Shown: positions 45,075 to 52,174 of the stretch, one piece after another
Layout of the letters: the number at the start of each line of letters is the position of its first letter
Position numbering within the stretch: position 1 is the stretch's first letter
NCBI GenBank assembly: GCA_944381515.1
Contig: CALWLM010000067.1
Coordinates: forward strand, 1 to 52,174
Reading direction: 5' to 3'
Source: an uncultured Lachnospiraceae bacterium
GTDB lineage: Bacteria > Bacillota > Clostridia > Lachnospirales > Lachnospiraceae
Length of the DNA: 52,174 bases
Program-made: the position numbers and the translations under genes
Notes under the pieces: generated by a model
Database searches by the model: none
The model's input: only the letters and a program-made list of their open reading frames with translations
Told to the model about the DNA's origin: nothing

Positions 45075-45893
45075 ATGAATGATAAGCTAAAACAGATTTT
45101 TGGAGTGGATAAGCCGGTCATTGGCATGGTACATTTGCTTTCACTGCCGGGTAATTTCGGTTATGAAGGCGATTTGGAAAAGGTGATCAATCGAGCCCTG
45201 GAGGATGCCGCGGCGCTGAAACGGGGCGGTGCGCATGGATATCTGATCGAAAATGCAGGAAGTATCCCTTTTCACATTGGAGAGGACATCGATGTTATGG
45301 AAGTGGCCGTCATGAGCCGGGTTGCCTGTATGCTTCGGGAAAAGGTAGACCTTCCCTTTGGAATCAATGTTGCTTCCAATGGAGTAAGACAGGCGCTGGC
45401 TGTAGCAAAGGCTGCCGGAGGACTTTTTGTCCGGGCTACCGGCTGGGTCAACGGTTATTATTCCCCCAGCGGCTTTGTCGCACCCTGCGCTGCGGCGTGT
45501 ATGGAGTATAAGAAAAAAATAAACGCAGAAAATATCAGTGTGTTTGCTGATATCAAAGTGAAGAATGGGTCGCATAGCTTTATCCAGGATAAGACATTGG
45601 AAGAGCTGGGAAAGGATGCTCTGAGTGCTCTGGCTGATGGAGTGATCCTTACAGGGGCCTCTACAGGCATTCGTCCAGATCCGGAGGAACTAAGACGAAT
45701 GAAGAAGGCAGTGAAAGGGCCGGTTATCATCGGAAGCGGAACGACAAAGGATAATCTTGAAGAGCTTCTTCCCTGTGGAGATGCGTTTATAATCGGTACC
45801 TATTTTAAGGCAAATGGAAGGATGTCGGAGCCGGTCTGCGAAGAAAAGGTACGGGATTTCATGAAAGCATGGGAGGCGTTGGCAAAAAAATGA
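45075..45893 (+). CDS. BtpA/SgcQ-family TIM-barrel protein
   Basis: A 272-residue cytosolic protein of the BtpA/SgcQ family: GMVHLLSLPG, DAAALKRGGAHGYLIENAGSIPF, PFGINVASNGVRQALAVAKAAGGLFVRATGWVNGYYSPSGFVAP and GVILTGASTG...PVIIGSGTTKDNLEELLPCGDAFIIGTYFK follow the family pattern. E. coli SgcQ lies in a sugar-PTS cluster of unknown substrate, and here again the gene sits beside PTS genes. The ATG at 45075 is preceded by GGAGGGGAG; the stop overlaps the EIIA start. Catalysis is not established for the family. Confidence 0.85.
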   Translation: MNDKLKQIFGVDKPVIGMVHLLSLPGNFGYEGDLEKVINRALEDAAALKRGGAHGYLIENAGSIPFHIGEDIDVMEVAVMSRVACMLREKVDLPFGINVASNGVRQALAVAKAAGGLFVRATGWVNGYYSPSGFVAPCAAACMEYKKKINAENISVFADIKVKNGSHSFIQDKTLEELGKDALSALADGVILTGASTGIRPDPEELRRMKKAVKGPVIIGSGTTKDNLEELLPCGDAFIIGTYFKANGRMSEPVCEEKVRDFMKAWEALAKK

Positions 45894-46294
45894 TAGGAGT
45901 GATTCTGGCGGGACATGGTATTTGGCCTGATGCCATGAAAAAAAGTCTGGAGATGATTATGGGCGAACAGAAGGGTCTGGAGATGTGTCAGGTTACAGAT
46001 GCGGAGAGCGCAGCACAGATTCGTGAGAAGATGGATCAGGCCATGGAAAGGCTGGGAGAATGCGATGGTCGGGTTATTCTGTTGGATTTGTTTGGGGGAA
46101 GCCCCAGCCATGCAGCGGTTTCCTATGGACTTAGGGATGATCTCTTGGCCTTTACAGGAGCAAATTTGTCTATGCTGATTCAGCTGATATCGGTACGGGA
46201 TGAGATTAAATGGGAAGATTTGCGGCAGGAGATTCTCCAGACAGGGAAGGATGCAGTCCGGGAGATTTACGGTGAACTGAGCCGTACAATGTGA
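45890..46294 (+). CDS. PTS mannose-family EIIA component
   Basis: A 134-residue cytosolic phosphocarrier with the Man-family EIIA fold. H9 in MIGVILAGHGIWP is the site phosphorylated by HPr; VILLDLFGGSPSHAAVSYG and FTGANLSMLIQLI complete the family pattern. It passes phosphate to the separate EIIB encoded next. The ATG overlaps the upstream stop (ATGA), so the earlier in-frame start at 45869, inside the preceding gene, is rejected. Confidence 0.92.
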   Translation: MIGVILAGHGIWPDAMKKSLEMIMGEQKGLEMCQVTDAESAAQIREKMDQAMERLGECDGRVILLDLFGGSPSHAAVSYGLRDDLLAFTGANLSMLIQLISVRDEIKWEDLRQEILQTGKDAVREIYGELSRTM

Positions 46295-46310
46295 CAGGGG
46301 GTGGAGAAGG

Positions 46311-46808
46311 TTGTTCTTTATGAGGATAGATGATCGTTTTATTCATGGCCAGGTGGGGGTGACCTGGATAAGTTATGTGGGAGCGCGGGAAATTGTGCTG
46401 ATCAATGACAGACTGGCGGCGGATGAACTGGGAAGTATGATGCAGAAGATGAGTGCGCCTACCAGTAAGGTTACAATCAAAGCTGTGGATGATGGAATTT
46501 CTTATCTGAAGAAAAAAAACGAAAAGCAGCTGGAAAGTGCATTTGTTATCGTCAGCTGTCCACAGGATGCTCTTCGACTGTTAGATGGGGGAATACAGGT
46601 CAGTCTCATCAATATTGGCCATACGGCTCACCGGGATGACACAGAGGAGGTACATCCATACCTGTTTTTGGGCTGTGAGGAATTGGCGGCATTTCAGGAG
46701 CTGGAAAGGAGGGGAATAGATCTGGATTTTCGCCTGATTCCGTCCCACAAGAAACCGGATCTCAAATTTTCAAATATCAAGCTTAAAGGAGGAGAAGGAG
46801 TATGTTGA
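46311..46808 (+). CDS. PTS mannose-family EIIB component
   Basis: A 165-residue cytosolic phosphotransfer protein. RIDDRFIHGQVGVTWISYV holds the phosphorylated His (H12 from the TTG start). KAVDDGISYLKK, FVIVSCPQDALRLLDGG and INIGH are further family segments. TTG at 46311 gives the four residues usually found before R-I-D-D-R; ATG at 46320 is a possible shorter start with GAAGG nine bases upstream. It receives phosphate from EIIA and passes it to the sugar carried by EIIC/EIID. Confidence 0.9.
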   Translation: MFFMRIDDRFIHGQVGVTWISYVGAREIVLINDRLAADELGSMMQKMSAPTSKVTIKAVDDGISYLKKKNEKQLESAFVIVSCPQDALRLLDGGIQVSLINIGHTAHRDDTEEVHPYLFLGCEELAAFQELERRGIDLDFRLIPSHKKPDLKFSNIKLKGGEGVC

Positions 46809-47545
46809 TACCTGCTGTCATTACCACGTTGGTGGTAGTAATTGGAATTACAGACGAGCTGACGCTTCAGTGGCAGACAACCCGCGCCATTGTGACAGGA
46901 CCTCTGGTGGGACTTTTGTTGGGGGATTTACAGACGGGACTGATCGTGGGAGCTACCATTGAAATGATGTTTTTGTCCAATGTTATTGTGGGAGCTGCTG
47001 GGATTCCAGATGTTACGATGGCTTCAGCTATAGCCACAGCCCTGTGCATTGTGAGTGATGTGCCTCAGGAGGTGGCGATCACTCTCGCCGTACCGGTGGC
47101 GATTTTTGGTCAGTTTATGTCTACGATTCGCTTTAGTGTTCTGGGTGTTCCGCTTGCTCATCTGGCAGACAAACCAGCAGCACAGGGCGACGTGAAGGGG
47201 GTACTGCGTACTCCGGTGATTGGTTTAATCGTATTAAATCTTTTATACATAGTCCCCACTTTTATCGCAGTTTACTTTGGGGCTGACCTGGTGAGCGCTG
47301 CGGTGGATAAGATGCCGACAGAACTGATTAATGCTTTCGGTGTGGGCAGCAATCTTTTGGCAGCTGTAGGCTTTGCCATGCTCCTTACTATGCTTAAATC
47401 GCGCAAGCTTCTTCCGGTCCTTTTTATCGGTTACGTGCTTGCGGCATTCCTTAACCTGAGTATTATCGGCACGGTAATTGTTGCTCTGGCGGCAGCAGTC
47501 TTATACGCGACATTCAGCAAACCGGAAGTGGAGGAGGTATCATAA
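46802..47545 (+). CDS. PTS mannose-family EIIC component
   Basis: A 247-residue integral membrane subunit of the sugar channel. Segments such as TTRAIVTGPLVGLLLGDLQTGLIVGATIEMMFLSNVIVGAAGIPDVTMASAIATAL are the ManY/SorA signature; about seven further hydrophobic stretches follow. Overlaps the EIIB gene by seven bases, with AAGGAGGAGAAGGAG upstream, and touches the EIID gene by one base. Substrate specificity cannot be read from sequence. Confidence 0.92.
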   Translation: MLIPAVITTLVVVIGITDELTLQWQTTRAIVTGPLVGLLLGDLQTGLIVGATIEMMFLSNVIVGAAGIPDVTMASAIATALCIVSDVPQEVAITLAVPVAIFGQFMSTIRFSVLGVPLAHLADKPAAQGDVKGVLRTPVIGLIVLNLLYIVPTFIAVYFGADLVSAAVDKMPTELINAFGVGSNLLAAVGFAMLLTMLKSRKLLPVLFIGYVLAAFLNLSIIGTVIVALAAAVLYATFSKPEVEEVS

Positions 47546-48375
47546 TGGAAGAGAAGAAATGGGAACCTTTGTCGAAAAAAGATCTTTGGAAGGTATTTTT
47601 CCGTTCGTATTGGATTCGGACCGTCAATTGTCCTGACCGGATGCAGTCCCTGGGGCTGACATGTTCCATAACGCCTGTGGTAGAGAAGTATTATCCCACC
47701 AAGGAAGAGAGAGCCGAGGTGATGACCAGGTATCTGGACGAGTATTTTCTGACCAATCCGGTAATGGCGGAATGGATTATAGGAATTGTAATTTCTATTG
47801 AGGAAAAAATCGCGCAGACCGGAGCAATCACCAGAGATGCCGTGTCCGGTGTAAAGACAGCGCTGATGGGTCCTCTGGCAGCTATTGGAGATGGATTGTA
47901 CAACGGTACGCTGCGCCCGGTGATAGCGGGTATTGCCTGTGCCCTTGCTTTGGATGGAAATCCCATCGCTCCAATTTTGTTCCTGATTGTGATGGCCGGA
48001 GTCAATGTCTTTATTCGATGGACAGGAATTTTCTGGGGATATCGTCAGGGCGCATCTTTTTTTACCCGGTTACAGGAATCCGGCATGTTAAAAAAATTGA
48101 TCGAGGCAGCCAGTCTCGTTGCCTTTATGGTAGTGGGAGCCTTTGCGGCCACCAATGTGACGGTAAATCTGGGAATTTCGTGGGTGACGGAAGGAACGGA
48201 GACGGTGACAACGCTTCAGAGCGTGTTGGATGGAATTATGCCTAAATGTCTTCCCCTGGGATTCACGCTGTTTACCTGGTGGCTGATTGAGAAGAAGCAT
48301 CTAAAGCCGCTGCTTTTGATTGTGCTCTATCTTCTGGGGGGTATCCTTCTGTATTATCTGGGAATACTGGCATAA
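47545..48375 (+). CDS. PTS mannose-family EIID component
   Basis: A 276-residue membrane subunit completing the transporter. LSKKDLWKVFFRSYWIRTVNCPDRMQSLGL at the N-terminus, VKTALMGPLAAIGDGLYNGTLRPVIAGIACAL in the middle and a C-terminal hydrophobic LLLIVLYLLGGILLYYLGILA are EIID hallmarks. Start and the upstream stop share a base (TAATG). Last gene of the operon; only a short AGGAAG/CTTCCT hairpin (48387-48401) follows, so readthrough into the regulator gene is possible. Confidence 0.92.
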   Translation: MEEKKWEPLSKKDLWKVFFRSYWIRTVNCPDRMQSLGLTCSITPVVEKYYPTKEERAEVMTRYLDEYFLTNPVMAEWIIGIVISIEEKIAQTGAITRDAVSGVKTALMGPLAAIGDGLYNGTLRPVIAGIACALALDGNPIAPILFLIVMAGVNVFIRWTGIFWGYRQGASFFTRLQESGMLKKLIEAASLVAFMVVGAFAATNVTVNLGISWVTEGTETVTTLQSVLDGIMPKCLPLGFTLFTWWLIEKKHLKPLLLIVLYLLGGILLYYLGILA

Positions 48376-48410
48376 TTTATTGAGAAAGGAAGTTTCTTCC
48401 TGATGAGCGA

Positions 48411-48439
48411 TTCCCAAAAAATCCATTTTATGCTATGAT
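48411..48439 (+). promoter_or_regulatory. Possible promoter for the RpiR gene
   Basis: TTCCCA (48411-48416), 17-base spacer, TATGAT (48434-48439). The -10 is good, the -35 poor, perhaps needing readthrough from the PTS operon. Confidence 0.45.
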
Positions 48440-48483
48440 AGTTTTTAAAGGAAGGACGGATGGCCGAAGCGGAGGAAGGCACG

Positions 48484-49347
48484 ATGGATGGAATTTTACT
48501 GAAGTTAGAAAATATGATTCTGGATTGCAGCGAAGGAGAGAAGAAAATTGCCACTTTTATTCTGGAAAATGCCGAGGAAGTGGTAAATATGAGTATCTAT
48601 GAGTTTGCAGACAAGATTGATACTTCCACGGCCTCCGTTTCTCGTTTTGTCAAGCGAGTCGGAATGAAAAATTATGCCGATCTGAAAAACACACTGCTAA
48701 AGGAAATCGTTTTAAAGCGGCATACGAAGGAGCGGCTGTCCATTGAAGAAAAAATCACCTGGAATAATTCTTATGCCGATCTGAAAAAACAGCTGGTGGG
48801 AAATATCAATGAGGTTTGCAGCGGAGTCCTTCAAATCAATTCGGATCAACAGTTTGACGATGTTATTGAAGCGATTCGGAAAGCTAATATCTTATTCTTT
48901 TTTGCCTTGGGTTCTTCTGTGCTGGCGGCCAGAGATCTGCAGCATAAAATGATGCGTCTGGGAAAAAGATGTATCTTTTTGGAAGATGTTAATTATGGCC
49001 TGCAGAATGTAATTACGGCAGATGAAAGGGATTTGCTGATTATTGTATCCTTTGACGGCTCTCACGGCCGAATTATAGAGGCAGCCAAGCAGGCAAAGAT
49101 GCGGGGGGTAAAGCTGGTAAGCATCACAAAGGTAGCTTCCAACCGTTTGATGGGACTGGCAGATTATAGTCTTTACGTTCCCAATATTGCTGCCAGTGAT
49201 GCCAGCCTGTCTTCGCTGTTTCGCCGATATGGTCAGCTGACGGTCGTGGACATGTTGTATATAGGCCTGGCAAAAAGGATATATCCGGACCCGGCTAAGG
49301 CAATAGAGGACTATAATGAGCAGGTGAAAAAACTAACTCAGTACTAG
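48484..49347 (+). CDS. MurR/RpiR-family transcriptional regulator
   Basis: A 287-residue regulator: N-terminal RpiR helix-turn-helix (CSEGEKKIATFILENAEEVVNMSIYEFADKIDTSTASVSRFVKRVGMKNYADLKNTLLKE) and a C-terminal SIS sugar-phosphate-binding domain (NILFFFALGSSVLAARDLQHKMMRLG; LLIIVSFDGSHGRIIEAAKQAKMRGVKLVSIT). It probably senses a phosphosugar made by the upstream PTS and controls that operon. ATG 48484 has GGAGG at ideal distance; 48460 is nearly at the predicted transcript end. Confidence 0.9.
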   Translation: MDGILLKLENMILDCSEGEKKIATFILENAEEVVNMSIYEFADKIDTSTASVSRFVKRVGMKNYADLKNTLLKEIVLKRHTKERLSIEEKITWNNSYADLKKQLVGNINEVCSGVLQINSDQQFDDVIEAIRKANILFFFALGSSVLAARDLQHKMMRLGKRCIFLEDVNYGLQNVITADERDLLIIVSFDGSHGRIIEAAKQAKMRGVKLVSITKVASNRLMGLADYSLYVPNIAASDASLSSLFRRYGQLTVVDMLYIGLAKRIYPDPAKAIEDYNEQVKKLTQY

Positions 49348-49403
49348 TATAAAGCGGGAAAAGGGAGCTGCTGCGGGGAGAATATAAAGCAGGGAGGAAG
49401 CGG

Positions 49404-50306
49404 TTGAAGGGGAAAGGAATTGCTTTTGCCGTTTCCTCCGCTCTCATTTTTGGCGCCGCACCGGTTTTTGCCAGCCTGTCCTATGATTATGGCAATATAC
49501 CTCTCAACATGGCCTTGTTTCGTAATTTGATGGCGCTGCCGGTACTGTTAGGAGTAATTATATACAAAAGACTGTCTTTGCGCCTTACGCGCCGTCAGCT
49601 TAAAGGTATGATTGTGATCAGTATTTTGGGATCGGCAGTTACCACAATTTCTTTATACCAGGCCTACAGCTATATTGGCGTGGGTACTACTACGACTATT
49701 CATTTTATGTATCCTCTGTTGGTTTGCCTGGGGTGCCATTTCTTTTACGGCGAAAAAATGGATCGTGTCCGAAAAATCTGTTTGGGGGTTTGTCTGGCGG
49801 GAATTACTTTTTTTATTGAGCCGCAGAATATGACCAATGCAGCAGGACTGGTGCTGGCGGCAGGTTCAGCTTTCAGCTATGCGTTTTTTATGATCTTTCT
49901 GGAAAAAAATCAGTTGGTATGGATGCATCCGATTGTTTTTTCCTTCTATTTGTGTTTGATTGTCTCTGCCTTTTTGCTGTTTATAGGTTTTTTTGTGCCT
50001 TTTGTGCAGTGGAAGCTGGAAATTCAGGCCTACGGACTGATGTTTATTGCGGCGATGGGGACATCTTTTGCTGCCAGCGTGCTTCTGAATAAGGGGGTAG
50101 CTATTATCGGGGCCAGTGAGGCCTCGGTCTACAGCCTTTTGGAGCCGCTGTCGGCTGTAGCGGCCGGCGCAATATTTCTGGGAGAGGAATTGACGGCCAG
50201 AAAAGCGGCGGGCTGCGCTCTGATACTGGGAGCTGTGTTTTATATGGCGATATACGAGAAGCGGAGGAAGCGGGAGGTTATAGGGAAAGCAGATAGATTA
50301 CAGTAA
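49404..50306 (+). CDS. EamA/DMT-family transporter
   Basis: A 300-residue membrane protein with ten predicted helices in two EamA repeats (SALIFGAAPVFASLSYDYG...; LVLAAGSAFSYAFFMIFLEKN...), typical of drug/metabolite exporters. GVGTTTTIHFMYPLLVCLGC and ASEASVYSLLEPLSAVAAGAIFLGEEL are the paired family signatures. Start is TTG 49404 after GGGAGG; no better ATG lies nearby. Separated from the RpiR gene by 56 bases and possibly co-transcribed; cargo unknown. Confidence 0.85.
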   Translation: MKGKGIAFAVSSALIFGAAPVFASLSYDYGNIPLNMALFRNLMALPVLLGVIIYKRLSLRLTRRQLKGMIVISILGSAVTTISLYQAYSYIGVGTTTTIHFMYPLLVCLGCHFFYGEKMDRVRKICLGVCLAGITFFIEPQNMTNAAGLVLAAGSAFSYAFFMIFLEKNQLVWMHPIVFSFYLCLIVSAFLLFIGFFVPFVQWKLEIQAYGLMFIAAMGTSFAASVLLNKGVAIIGASEASVYSLLEPLSAVAAGAIFLGEELTARKAAGCALILGAVFYMAIYEKRRKREVIGKADRLQ

Positions 50307-50313
50307 AATTAAG

Positions 50314-50351
50314 AAAAACGGCTGAAATCCCATAAGGGAGCAGCCGTTTTT
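50314..50351. terminator. Bidirectional terminator
   Basis: AAAAACGGCTG (50314-50324) pairs with CAGCCGTTTTT (50341-50351); TCCC/GGGA pairs inside. U-runs on both strands serve the convergent genes ending at 50306 and 50361. Confidence 0.92.
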
Positions 50352-50360
50352 AAATGGCGA

Positions 50361-51152
50361 TTATAAAAGAATCTTCCAGAAAGCGTCAACGAAGCTGTCA
50401 GCCGTTACTTCAATGGTATGTCCGTCGATGCAGCGCAGGTACGGACGGTTGCGCAGAGATGGGAGAGGGGAACGTTCCGTGACCTCCAGGGTAATTGTCA
50501 CAGGGTGTGCGACAGAAAAAGGTCTCTGGCCCAGACAGCGGCCTGCGGCCTCCGCACTCTTTCTGCGAATTAAGGCGTGGGCCGCTTCTCTGGAGAGGAG
50601 TCTGGCGCCGCACAGGGAATAGGCTTCTTTGACCTGCGCCGTCAGTACGCCGGGTATCAGGCTGCGGGCCTCTGCGCAGCATTTGTCATCGCCTGAAACC
50701 AGGATTACGGGTACCCCGTATTCGCCGGCGTAGGCCGCATCGATACCGATTTCTCCAAAGGCTGTGCCGTTTACCTTCAGCTTTTGCCAGCCTGCGGAGC
50801 TCATGGTGTGTTCCAGAACTGCGCCAGGAGTGCCTGCCATAGCGTGATATCCCAGAAGAATTACGCCGTCGCAGCTTTCGATGTCCGGCAGGCGAATATC
50901 TCCTGTTTGTCCAACAACGTATTGAGCGCGGGGGTCCAGCTGCTCCCATAATAAATTTTTTCCATACATGTGGGCGTCCCGTACGATCACCTCATCGGCC
51001 CCTCCGGCAAAACAGCCGTCTATACAGGCATTTGTCTCCCAGGTAACATATTGCCGGCCTTCTGCATAGAAACGTCCGCTGTCGGCATTGACCTGATCGG
51101 AGGAGGTTATGCCGCTTATGCCTTCCATGTCCACCATAATCAGAATCTTCAT
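50361..51152 (-). CDS. dppA: D-aminopeptidase (DppA, M55 family)
   Basis: A 263-residue zinc peptidase that removes D-amino acids from the N-terminus of short peptides, as from cell-wall turnover. D8 and E10 (VDMEG), H61, H103 (GYHAMAGTPG) and E134 fall within one residue of the Bacillus subtilis DppA zinc ligands D8, E10, H60, H104 and E133. Start at 51152 is chosen for AAAGGAG eight bases upstream; a longer in-frame ATG at 51203 overlaps an inverted repeat. Divergent from a subtilisin gene. Confidence 0.92.
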   Translation of the reverse strand: MKILIMVDMEGISGITSSDQVNADSGRFYAEGRQYVTWETNACIDGCFAGGADEVIVRDAHMYGKNLLWEQLDPRAQYVVGQTGDIRLPDIESCDGVILLGYHAMAGTPGAVLEHTMSSAGWQKLKVNGTAFGEIGIDAAYAGEYGVPVILVSGDDKCCAEARSLIPGVLTAQVKEAYSLCGARLLSREAAHALIRRKSAEAAGRCLGQRPFSVAHPVTITLEVTERSPLPSLRNRPYLRCIDGHTIEVTADSFVDAFWKILL

Positions 51153-51181
51153 TGCAGATCTCCTTTGCGTTAAACAGCTGG

Positions 51182-51225
51182 TCATGTCCGCGGCAGCAGA
51201 CATGATGATTTATGGATGATTTATG
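51182..51225. promoter_or_regulatory. Inverted and tandem repeats in the dppA/subtilisin divergent region
   Basis: TCATGTC (51182-51188) is inverted as GACATGA (51199-51205), extendable with further pairs toward the centre. GATGATTTATG occurs twice in direct tandem (51204-51225). On the plus side a consensus TATAAT (51283-51288) lacks a clear -35. The repeats may control dppA; no regulator is visible. Confidence 0.4.
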
Positions 51226-51313
51226 TTTGCCTGTATCTTACCACTTTGGTATGGCTGGCGCAATTCCTTATTTCCGGAATATTATAATACTGACATTTTT
51301 TTAGGAAGAAAGT

Positions 51314-52174
51314 ATGGAGGACAATCGGTATACAGGAAAGGGAATTGGACTGGCTGTTATGGATACGGGAGCTTTTTTGCACCCCGATTATCGGGATCGG
51401 GTGGTGGCATTTCAGGATATGGTACGGAAGCGGAGACGGTGTTACGACGATAATGGACATGGGACGCATATAGCGGGAATTGCGGCAGGAGACGGCAGGA
51501 TGTCGGGCGGACGGCATGCAGGGGCAGCGCCGGGAGCGCATCTGATTGTGGTAAAGGTGCTGGACTTCAGGGGAAACGGTACGGTGGACAATGTGCTGGC
51601 CGGGGTGGATTATCTTTTGTCCAATCGAGAGAGGCTTCGGATACGGGTGGTGAATATATCTATGGGAGCGTTTGACGAGGAAGGGATGGGGGAGGATTCG
51701 GAGCTGGTGCGCGGCGTGGAGAAACTGTGGGATGCCGGAATGGTGGTGCTGGCGGCTGCCGGCAATAATGGTCCGGCGCCAATGACGATAGCGACTCCCG
51801 GCATAAGCCGCAAGCTGATAACAGTGGGATGCAGCGACGATGACCGGGAAACGCATATCAACGGCAGCCGGATGCGGGATTACTCCGGGCGCGGTCCGAC
51901 GGCGGCCTGTATCTGCAAACCGGATCTGGTGGCGCCGGGCTGTGAAATTATCTCCTGCAATCGAATCCTGAGGGGTTCTGACGCCCCATACACCATGAAG
52001 AGCGGGACTTCTATGGCGACGCCTCTGGCGGCGGGAGCTGTTTGCTGCCTGTTGGAAAAATATCCTTCCATGACCAATGCTCAGGTAAAGCTGAAGCTGC
52101 GGGAGAGCTGCGTAAAGGTGGATATGCCAGATGAAAAACAGGGCTGGGGCGTTTTGAATCCGGAAGGACTGCTG
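51314..52174 (+). CDS. Subtilisin-like serine peptidase (S8), 3' end outside window
   Basis: 287 codons are open from ATG 51314 to the window edge, without a stop. GKGIGLAVMDTGAF holds catalytic D17; NGHGTHIAGI holds H49; VVLAAAGNNGPAP carries the oxyanion Asn; SGTSMATPLAAGAVCCLLEKYP holds S233. There is no signal peptide or propeptide, so an intracellular subtilisin is most likely. Several Cys residues fit a cytosolic setting. AGGAAGAAAG precedes the start. The C-terminus and any extra domain are unseen. Divergent from dppA, another peptidase. Confidence 0.9.
   Translation, partial: MEDNRYTGKGIGLAVMDTGAFLHPDYRDRVVAFQDMVRKRRRCYDDNGHGTHIAGIAAGDGRMSGGRHAGAAPGAHLIVVKVLDFRGNGTVDNVLAGVDYLLSNRERLRIRVVNISMGAFDEEGMGEDSELVRGVEKLWDAGMVVLAAAGNNGPAPMTIATPGISRKLITVGCSDDDRETHINGSRMRDYSGRGPTAACICKPDLVAPGCEIISCNRILRGSDAPYTMKSGTSMATPLAAGAVCCLLEKYPSMTNAQVKLKLRESCVKVDMPDEKQGWGVLNPEGLL

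Noticed and set aside
51204-51225. Direct repeat as a CRISPR seed
   Set aside because: Two adjacent 11-base copies without spacers and no cas genes nearby.

Overview
The window comes from a Gram-positive anaerobe of the Clostridia, most likely a Lachnospiraceae-type gut bacterium. Evidence: AddA/AddB in place of RecBCD, a single-chain glycyl-tRNA synthetase, a small RelQ-type alarmone synthetase, a BglG/LicT antitermination system, two PTS transporters, strong AGGAGG ribosome-binding sites, and operons joined by ATGA or TGATG overlaps. The assignment is inferred from gene content, not from a database match. I found no tRNA, rRNA, CRISPR array, insertion sequence or phage gene.

Region by region. 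1-1121: the end of a flavodoxin gene and an SDR oxidoreductase. 1236-2860 (minus strand): a lipoprotein with a predicted covalent-FMN motif and a membrane-anchored relative lacking that motif; the lipoprotein promoter contains paired palindromes. 3020-10695: a probable catabolic operon of unknown substrate (degenerate ROK-type regulator, TIM-barrel protein, permease, HyuA-type hydantoinase/oxoprolinase, zincin-like protein, FAD oxidoreductase), bounded by a promoter and a terminator. 10729-27308: mostly housekeeping genes (relQ, ROK fructokinase, addB, addA, M16C peptidase, era, recO, a lipoprotein, glyQS, an unknown protein), ending at a bidirectional terminator. 27334-28761 (minus): a GNAT acetyltransferase and nnrD. 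28931-32470: an iron-type alcohol dehydrogenase overlapping a SUV3-like RNA helicase gene. 32542-38469: amidohydrolase, ogt, nfo, an AlgI-type O-acyltransferase, its DHHW partner and rsuA.

38543-43352 is a complete beta-glucoside regulon: a promoter, an RNA antiterminator overlapping a terminator, licT, a BCA-type PTS permease and a family 1 phospho-beta-glucosidase. 43452-48375 is the most unusual region: two amidohydrolase-fold genes, an SgcQ/BtpA-family protein and all four subunits of a mannose-family PTS, followed by an RpiR regulator and an EamA exporter. In the first amidohydrolase-fold protein two metal/catalytic positions are replaced, while its neighbour keeps them; the sugar used is not evident. 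50361-52174 holds a minus-strand D-aminopeptidase (DppA) gene divergent from an intracellular subtilisin gene that runs off the window end.

Stretches longer than 300 bases without a gene are 28762-29076 (promoter and leader with inverted repeats), 38470-38776 (promoter, antiterminator, terminator) and 43244-43559 (terminator, promoter, possible operator).
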